Source of the DNA: Luteococcus sp038433135 | GTDB lineage: Bacteria; Actinomycetota; Actinomycetes; Propionibacteriales; Propionibacteriaceae | Length of the DNA stretch: 64,000 bases | NCBI RefSeq assembly: GCF_038433135.1 | Contig: NZ_JBCDMV010000011.1 | Location: forward strand, 24,356-88,355 | Direction: 5' to 3' | Shown here: positions 59,025 through 64,000 of the stretch, piece by piece | Numbering within the stretch: the stretch's first letter is position 1 | Layout: every line of letters starts with the position of its first letter | Notes under the pieces: generated by a model | Database searches by the model: none | Told to the model about the DNA's origin: nothing | The model's input: the letters and a program-made list of their open reading frames with translations, nothing else | Program-made: the position numbers and the translations under genes

Positions 59025-59108
59025 GGCTTCTCCGTTTCGTTGTGCACACCGTGGGGCATGCGGGGGGGGTGCCCAGGGATGGGCGCGGGGGTGTGGTGCC
59101 GGGGCAGG

Positions 59109-60050
59109 TCAGCCCTTGACGGCACCGGCGGTGAGGCCCTTGATCATCTGCTTCTGCATCAGCAGGAAGACGACGAGCATGGGCAGGGTGGTGATCAGGG
59201 TTCCGGCCATCACCGGGCCCCAGTTGGTCAGGCCCTCGTTGTTCTGCAGCTGGGTCAGGCCGATCTGCAGCGGGGCCACGTCGTCGGTGTCGGCGATCAG
59301 GAAGGGCCACAGGTACTGGTTCCACTCCGTGACGATGGTGATCAGGGTGAAGGCGATCACCGTCGGCCAGGACATCGGCAGTACGACCTTGAATAGGGTG
59401 CGCCAGAAGCCCGAACCGTCCATCTCCGCGGCCTCCAGGATCTCCTTGGGCAGCGCCAGGAAGTGGTTGCGCATCAGGAAGGCGCCGAAGGCCACCCCCG
59501 CCAGCGGCACAATGATCCCCTGGAAGGTGTTGCGCCAGCCCAGACCAGCCACCAGCGCGTAGTTGGAGATGATCGTGATCTGGTTGGGGACCATCAGGGA
59601 GGCCAGCACCAGGATGAACAGCAGCCCGCGGCCAGGGAAGCGCAGGAAGGCGAAGCCGTAGGCCGTGAGGATGCCCAGCACCACTTCGATGATGGTGAGC
59701 GACGCCGTGATGATGATGGAATTGCGCAGGTACTTGCCGAACTTCATCGACTCGATCACCGTCGAGTAGTTCTCGGGCGCCAGCGGATTGGGCCACCAGC
59801 TGATCGGGTTGGAGTAGATGTCGCCGTGGGTCTTCAGCGAGGCCATCACGATGAAGTACATCGGCACCGCCACCATGGCGATCGCGCCGAGCAGCCCCAG
59901 GTAGCCAAAGACCTTGCCGAGCCCGCCGCCGGCGTGGTCGCCGTGGCGACGTCGGCTCTGCTGCGCCGAGGTGAGGGGCACCTCGCCGGCCACCTGGGTA
60001 CCGGGGGTGGGAGGAAGGCCGAGAGTGCGGCTGGTTGCAGTGGAAGCCAT
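59109..60050 (-). CDS. Sugar ABC transporter permease (UgpE/MalG type)
   Basis: A 313-residue permease with six membrane helices. The EAA loop EAAEMDGSGFWRTLFKVVLP near 190-210 is the contact site with the ATPase. The MalG-type C-terminus ends LTAGAVKG. The N-terminal 40 residues are cytoplasmic, charged and unconserved. It follows the MalF-like permease by a single base, so they are co-translated. ATG 60050 with GGCTTCC nearby; no strong ribosome binding site. Confidence 0.9.
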   Translation of the reverse strand: MASTATSRTLGLPPTPGTQVAGEVPLTSAQQSRRRHGDHAGGGLGKVFGYLGLLGAIAMVAVPMYFIVMASLKTHGDIYSNPISWWPNPLAPENYSTVIESMKFGKYLRNSIIITASLTIIEVVLGILTAYGFAFLRFPGRGLLFILVLASLMVPNQITIISNYALVAGLGWRNTFQGIIVPLAGVAFGAFLMRNHFLALPKEILEAAEMDGSGFWRTLFKVVLPMSWPTVIAFTLITIVTEWNQYLWPFLIADTDDVAPLQIGLTQLQNNEGLTNWGPVMAGTLITTLPMLVVFLLMQKQMIKGLTAGAVKG

Positions 60051-60051
60051 G

Positions 60052-60990
60052 TCAGTCCTGCCTGTCCTGGAGCCGAACCTGCAGCACGGTGATCAGCAGG
60101 ACGACGGTGAACATGATGGTGGCCACCGCCGCGCCATAGCCGGCCCGGTTGTTGACGAAGGTCTCCTGGTAGACCTGAAAGACCATGGTGGTGGTGCCGG
60201 TGCCCAGCGGGCCGCCCTTGGTCATCACGTTGATCACGTCGAAGACCTGGAAGGAGTTGAGCAGCACGGTCACCGAGAGGAAGAAGGTGGTGGGCTTCAG
60301 CTGCGGCAGGGTGATCCGCCAGAAGCGTCGCCAGGCCGGCGTGGCGTCGATCTCGGCGGCCTCATCCAGATCGCTGCGACGCCCCTGCAGGGCAGCCAGG
60401 TAGATGACGAAGACATAGCCGAGGTTCTTCCAGATGTAGGTGAGGGTGACCATCGCGAGGGCCCAACGGGGCTCCTGGTAGAAGTTCGGCGCGCTCAGTC
60501 CCACCCGGCGCAGCAGGTCCTGCACCAGGCCGAAGCCAGGATCGAAGACGAACTGGAAGGCGACGCCGACGGCCGCACCCGAGATCACATAGGGCGCGAA
60601 GACCATCGAGCGCGCCAGCCCGCGGCCGCGCAGCTTCTGGTCGAGCAGCAGGGCCAGAGCCAAGCCGAGCGCCATCGAGCCAAGGACTGTGGCAGCGGTG
60701 AAGACCACCGTGTTCCACACGATCTGACCGGTTTCCCGGGCGGTGAACCACTCAACGTAGTTCTCCAGCCCGACGAAGGTCGCCTTGGGTGAGGAGATGT
60801 TCCACTCGTAGAAGGACAACCGGATGTTGTCGATCAGCGGGCGGTAGGTGAACAGGATGAGCAGCAGCAGGTTCGGGCCGATCAGCAGCGCGGCCAGCGC
60901 CACCTGGCGCCAGTCGGTGCGGGTCTTGCGTCGTGCAGGCTCGCCCAGATCAGCCGGTACGGACAGACCCGGAATAGCGGGATTCGTCAC
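60052..60990 (-). CDS. Sugar ABC transporter permease (UgpA/MalF type)
   Basis: A 312-residue permease with six membrane helices and the EAA loop DEAAEIDATPAWRRFWRITL near 215-235. It is the first gene of the importer operon. The start chosen is GTG 60990 (MTNPAIPGLSVPAD); upstream ATG 61035 and 61080 are open, but ATG 61080 lies inside the operator palindrome, between a probable -35 (TTGATC) and -10 (TAAGTG), so it cannot be on the transcript. The N-terminal tail before the first helix is Arg/Lys rich. Confidence 0.87.
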   Translation of the reverse strand: MTNPAIPGLSVPADLGEPARRKTRTDWRQVALAALLIGPNLLLLILFTYRPLIDNIRLSFYEWNISSPKATFVGLENYVEWFTARETGQIVWNTVVFTAATVLGSMALGLALALLLDQKLRGRGLARSMVFAPYVISGAAVGVAFQFVFDPGFGLVQDLLRRVGLSAPNFYQEPRWALAMVTLTYIWKNLGYVFVIYLAALQGRRSDLDEAAEIDATPAWRRFWRITLPQLKPTTFFLSVTVLLNSFQVFDVINVMTKGGPLGTGTTTMVFQVYQETFVNNRAGYGAAVATIMFTVVLLITVLQVRLQDRQD

Positions 60991-61076
60991 AAGCGAGGAA
61001 GTTATGAGGATCAGCTGAACGTCGGATGGCCGCATGATGCCAGCCCCGTGAACGCCTGCAATACACTTAGCCACAG

Positions 61077-61098
61077 CCATATTGAACGATCAATATGG
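61077..61098 (-). promoter_or_regulatory. 22-bp perfect palindromic operator of the sugar ABC operon
   Basis: CCATATTGA (61077-61085) and TCAATATGG (61090-61098) are perfect inverted copies around ACGA. On the minus strand it overlaps the -35-like TTGATC and lies ~100 bp before the permease start, so a bound LacI- or ROK-type repressor would block transcription. No regulator gene is adjacent. Confidence 0.6.
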
Positions 61099-61174
61099 CG
61101 ACTCCCGATGGGGCTTTCTGGGTCTTTCTGGCAGATTTCTTAGAACCAGGAATACGGCCTCATGAGGGGCCGGA

Positions 61175-61936
61175 TCATCGGGCATAGTGCAGGGCGACCA
61201 GCTGGCCGTCGATCTCCCGCACCCGGATGGGCAGGGCGAAGACCTCCTCCAACAGGTCCTCGCGCATGATCTCTGCGGGGCTGCCGGCGGCCACCACCCG
61301 GCCGTCGGCCATCACCACGATGTGGTCGGCATAGACGCTGGCGGCATTCAGGTCATGCAGCACCACCACGATCGACTTGCCCAGCTCGTCGGCGGCGCGG
61401 CGCAGCTGGCGCATCATCCGCACCCCGTGGCTCATGTCCAGGTTGTTCAGCGGCTCGTCCAGCAGGATGTGGTCCGTGTCCTGGGCCAGCACCATCGCCA
61501 CGAAGGCGCGCTGCCGCTGGCCTCCGGAAAGCTCGTCCAGGAAGCGGTCGGCCAGCGGCGTCAGGTCCAGGTAGTCCAGCGCGGCCTCGATCTGCTGCCG
61601 GTCGGCCACGGTGAGCCGCCCCTTGGAATGCGGGTAGCGACCAAAGGCCACCAGGTCTCGCACCGTGAGCCGCACCGCCAGGTGGTTGTCCTGTCGCAGG
61701 ATGGCGAGCTTGCGGGCCAGCTCGTCGCCGGGGGTGGTGGCCACGTCCAGCCCATCCACCAGGACCCGGCCGTAGGCGGGGGTCAGTAGCCGGGAGATCA
61801 TCGCCAGCAGGGTGGACTTGCCGGCTCCATTGGGCCCCACCAGGGCGGTCACTCCACCGGTGGGGATCTCGATGGTCACGTCGTCGACGACGACGGTACT
61901 GCCGTACCTGGCCTGGAGGTGGTCGGTGATGATCAT
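61175..61936 (-). CDS. Iron-siderophore ABC transporter ATPase (FepC type)
   Basis: A 253-residue ATPase. Walker A ALVGPNGAGKSTLLAMISRL near 31-50, signature ELSGGQRQRAFVAMVLAQ near 133-150, Walker B HILLDEPLNNLDMSHG near 156-171 and switch His in VVLHDLNAASVYAD near 190. The FepC/FhuC group is marked by RQDNHLAVRLTVRDLVAFGR near 80-99. It drives uptake of ferric siderophore or haem. The start ATG 61936 overlaps the upstream permease stop by four bases. The order permease-permease-ATPase is complete for a FecCD system; the binding protein must lie upstream, beyond the window. Confidence 0.9.
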   Translation of the reverse strand: MIITDHLQARYGSTVVVDDVTIEIPTGGVTALVGPNGAGKSTLLAMISRLLTPAYGRVLVDGLDVATTPGDELARKLAILRQDNHLAVRLTVRDLVAFGRYPHSKGRLTVADRQQIEAALDYLDLTPLADRFLDELSGGQRQRAFVAMVLAQDTDHILLDEPLNNLDMSHGVRMMRQLRRAADELGKSIVVVLHDLNAASVYADHIVVMADGRVVAAGSPAEIMREDLLEEVFALPIRVREIDGQLVALHYAR

Positions 61937-62958
61937 GCGGGCCTCCCGGCACGTGAGCTGCGGAGCAAGAGGACGAGGAAGGTGATGCCGCCGACGAATT
62001 CGACGACCATGGACAAGCTGCCCTCGAAGCCGAGCACCCGCTCGAAGAGCACCTGCCCACCCACCAGGGTGATGATGCCCAGCAGGGCGACGGCCGGGAG
62101 GGTGGCCTGGTGCAGGTGACTGCCGATCATCCGGTAGCCAAGGTGGGCCACCAGCAGACCGAAGAACATCGTGGGGCCAACCAGTGCGGTGGCGGTGCCG
62201 ACCAGCAGCGCCACCACCACCAGGTTGACCAGGCTGGCCCGGCGATGGTTCACGCCCAGACCGATCGCGACATCGCGGCCCAGGGCGACGACGTCCAGTT
62301 CGCGTCGCCGCAGCCAGACGAAACCGGTGGCCAGCGCCACGATCACGGCGGAGATGCCCAGCAACTGCGGCCGGGTGCCGGTGAAGTCGGCGAACATCCG
62401 GTCGCTGAGCACCTGGAAGGCATCGGGGTCGAGCAAGCGCTGCATGAAGGTGGACAGGCCACGGAAGAGACCGCCGAGCAGCACACCCACCAGCACCATC
62501 AGGGTCACCGATCGGTTGAGCTTGACCAGCATCATGGTGAACAGCAGCAGCGCGAAGCCGACCATCGAGGCCAGCACGATCAGGTACTGCGTCGCCTCAC
62601 CGAACCCGATGGTGCCCAGGAAGAAGACCGATGCGGTCTGCAGCGCGACGTAGAGCGAGTCCAGCCCCATGATCGACGGGGTCAGGATCCGGTTGGCGGT
62701 GACGGTGTGGAAGAGCACCGTCGCCACCCCGATCGCGACGGCCACCACGCACATGGTGCCCAGCGTGACCAGCCGTCGTTGCACCAGGAAGTCGACGCCC
62801 CAGGGCAGCTGGTAGAGCAGGTATCCGGTGCAGGCGGCCAGCGCGACCAGCCCCATCAGGGCCAGCCGGAGCCCGACGGAGGGCCGCATCCGGTGGCGCC
62901 CGGACGCAGGGGGCGTCGTCGGTTCCGCCACCGGGGCCAACGTGGTCTGGGCCTTCAT
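61933..62958 (-). CDS. Iron-siderophore permease (FecCD family)
   Basis: A 341-residue permease with about nine to ten helices. Family motifs: ILTPSIMGLDSLYVALQTAS near 92-111, GVLLGGLFRGLSTFMQRLLD near 157-176 and the ATPase-contact region LGRDVAIGLGVNHRRASLVN near 226-245, then VGPTMFFGLLVAHLGYRMIG near 262. ATG 62958 overlaps the next upstream permease by four bases, and its stop overlaps the ATPase start, giving a tightly coupled operon. Confidence 0.9.
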   Translation of the reverse strand: MKAQTTLAPVAEPTTPPASGRHRMRPSVGLRLALMGLVALAACTGYLLYQLPWGVDFLVQRRLVTLGTMCVVAVAIGVATVLFHTVTANRILTPSIMGLDSLYVALQTASVFFLGTIGFGEATQYLIVLASMVGFALLLFTMMLVKLNRSVTLMVLVGVLLGGLFRGLSTFMQRLLDPDAFQVLSDRMFADFTGTRPQLLGISAVIVALATGFVWLRRRELDVVALGRDVAIGLGVNHRRASLVNLVVVALLVGTATALVGPTMFFGLLVAHLGYRMIGSHLHQATLPAVALLGIITLVGGQVLFERVLGFEGSLSMVVEFVGGITFLVLLLRSSRAGRPA

Positions 62959-63890
62959 CGTCGGCCCCGCAACAGGATTGTCAGGAATGCGAGGGCGCCG
63001 ACGACGCCCATCACGGTGCCGATCGGCATTTCATGGGGGTGTACCACCAGCCGCGCGGCCAGGTCGCAGGCCAACACGAAGCCGGCACCGAGCAGCGCCA
63101 CCCACGGCACGGCCCGCCGGCAGTTGTCGCCAATCGTGGTGCGCACGATGTTGGGCACCACCAGCCCCAGGAAGGGCAGGCCGCCGACGGTGACCACCAC
63201 GGTGGCGCTGACCACGGCCACCACGCCCATCCCGATCAGCACGGTGCGCCGGTGATCCAGCCCCAGGTTGGTGGTGAAGGCCTCACCCATGCCGGCGACG
63301 GTGAACCGGTCGGCCAGCAGCCCGGCCAGCAGCGTCAGCCCGCCGGCGATCCAGAGCAGTTCGTAGCGCCCGGCCAGCACGGCGGAGAAGTCACCCGTCG
63401 TCCAGGAGCTGATCGACTGCAGCAGGTCGGTGCGGTAGGCGACGAAGGTCACCCCGGCGCTGACCACGCCACCCAACATCATCCCGACCAGCGGGGTGAC
63501 GAGCATGTCGCGTAGCGGGATGGCGTTGATGATCCGCAGGAAGATCGCGGTGCCCAGCAGGGCGGCGACGGCACCGAAGCACATCTTGACGATCATCGGG
63601 GCGCCGGGCCAGAACAGGGCGCTGGCCAGCAGCCCGGCGGTGGCGAATTCCATCGTCCCCGCGGTGGAGGGTTCGACGAAGATGTTACGGGTCAACAACT
63701 GCATGATCTGGCCACTCACCGCCAACGCGCTGCCGGCCAGCACCAGCGCCAACGTGCGTGGGATCCGCGAGTTGAGCAGGACATTCGCGTCCAGATCCGC
63801 CACGCCCACTCCCAGCGACCCGACGGCCAACAGGGCCACACAGGCCAACGCCACCAGCAGCGCCGTCCCCTGGGCCAGGGCACCGCGCAT
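62955..63890 (-). CDS. Iron-siderophore permease (FecCD family), start possibly upstream
   Basis: A 311-residue permease with FecCD motifs: RIPRTLALVLAGSALAVSGQ near 42-62, FVEPSTAGTMEFATAGLLAS near 71-90, GLDHRRTVLIGMGVVAVVS near 210 and GGLPFLGLVVPNIVRTTIGD near 236-255. The ATG at 63890 (MRGALAQGTALL) is one possible start; the frame remains open into the poly-G artefact at the window end, so the true start and any longer N-terminus cannot be confirmed. With the ATPase and the other permease it forms a heterodimeric iron importer. Confidence 0.87.
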   Translation of the reverse strand: MRGALAQGTALLVALACVALLAVGSLGVGVADLDANVLLNSRIPRTLALVLAGSALAVSGQIMQLLTRNIFVEPSTAGTMEFATAGLLASALFWPGAPMIVKMCFGAVAALLGTAIFLRIINAIPLRDMLVTPLVGMMLGGVVSAGVTFVAYRTDLLQSISSWTTGDFSAVLAGRYELLWIAGGLTLLAGLLADRFTVAGMGEAFTTNLGLDHRRTVLIGMGVVAVVSATVVVTVGGLPFLGLVVPNIVRTTIGDNCRRAVPWVALLGAGFVLACDLAARLVVHPHEMPIGTVMGVVGALAFLTILLRGRR

Positions 63891-63923
63891 CCCGCGGGTG
63901 CCGGTGAGCGCGGGCGCGGCAGC

Positions 63924-63976
63924 GGGGGGGGGGGGGGGGGGGGGGGGGAGTGGGGGGGGGGGGGGGGGGGGGGGGG
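63924..63976. other. Long poly-G runs, probable sequencing artefact
   Basis: Two runs of 25 G (63924-63948 and 63952-63976) are separated by AGT. Such runs are typical of dark-cycle reads in two-colour sequencing and mark a contig end, not real sequence. The bases after them up to 64000 are therefore uncertain as well. Confidence 0.75.
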
Positions 63977-64000
63977 TGGAGATGGCGGCGGGGGTTGGCG

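Noticed and set aside
61100..61170. Terminator after the FepC-type ATPase
   Set aside because: CCTCATGAGG is a short palindrome with no T-run and extends to only a weak stem, so it was not listed.

Overview
High-GC actinobacterial DNA. Leaderless starts with TANNNT -10 boxes, a mycothiol-type MshA, a PTS with fructose operon, a tandem-duplicated 6-phosphofructokinase and a biotin-dependent Na+-pumping decarboxylase fit a facultatively anaerobic, sugar-fermenting actinobacterium. Propionibacteriaceae is my best guess from gene content alone; no rRNA or other marker is present to confirm it. The last ~75 bases are poly-G, which looks like a sequencing artefact at a contig end.

Layout. 0-1.5 kb: tail of a biotin-dependent decarboxylase operon (biotin carrier, Na+-pumping beta subunit). 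1.6-8 kb: a DUF559 nuclease-like gene flanked by an inverted pair of 75-bp repeats, an SF2 helicase, two paralogous small membrane proteins, and a lipoprotein-TSUP exporter pair. 8.2-12 kb: a damaged zone, with a frameshifted ABC ATPase, a truncated permease fused by deletion to a response-regulator fragment, and a GT39-type mannosyltransferase with three frameshifts. 12.2-15.7 kb: SRPBCC protein, MFS sugar transporter, universal stress protein, and a DUF6191-GNAT fusion. 16-22.2 kb: complete fructose PTS locus (ptsI divergent from fruR-fruK-fruA-ptsH). 22.3-26.4 kb: quinol nitric oxide reductase behind a palindromic operator, and a secreted subtilase. 26.4 kb: one tRNA-Gly(UCC) with an unusual elbow. 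26.6-34.1 kb: phosphoesterase, MshA/PIG-L fusion, PRPP synthetase, a second PIG-L deacetylase, DUF456, methyltransferase, Ogt. 34.2-38 kb: P450 convergent with a UvrA-like ATPase. 38-45.6 kb: mutarotase, MarR, VanZ, alcohol dehydrogenase, secreted HEMGH protein, GH63 glucosidase. 45.8-50.4 kb: PdxH-NUDIX pair, PadR, and a CPA1 antiporter with a UBP zinc finger. 51.4-55.4 kb: duplicated PFK and nitronate monooxygenase. 56-61 kb: TreZ remnant and a complete sugar ABC importer with its own operator. 61.1-63.9 kb: FecCD-type iron importer, running into the contig end.

The most unusual signals lie outside the genes. Seven copies of a ~95-105 bp element with ~25-bp inverted arms (consensus arm near TTCCGAGAATCGACCGCCAG) and unconserved centres sit only between genes, five of them between divergent genes. 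A second, unrelated inverted repeat frames the DUF559 gene as a ~1.1-kb cassette. The tRNA-Gly(UCC) carries changes (A18, G55, weak T-stem) that recall the staphylococcal tRNAs reserved for peptidoglycan glycine bridges. Several genes are domain fusions: MshA-PIG-L with a dispersed repeat in its linker, DUF6191-GNAT, and antiporter-UBP finger.

In function the window is mostly central and peripheral carbon metabolism (fructose uptake to fructose-1,6-bisphosphate, sugar ABC import, GH63, mutarotase, PFK, PRPP). The rest is redox and stress defence (NO reductase, mycothiol steps, nitronate oxidation, alkyl-DNA repair, P450) and small or secreted envelope proteins.
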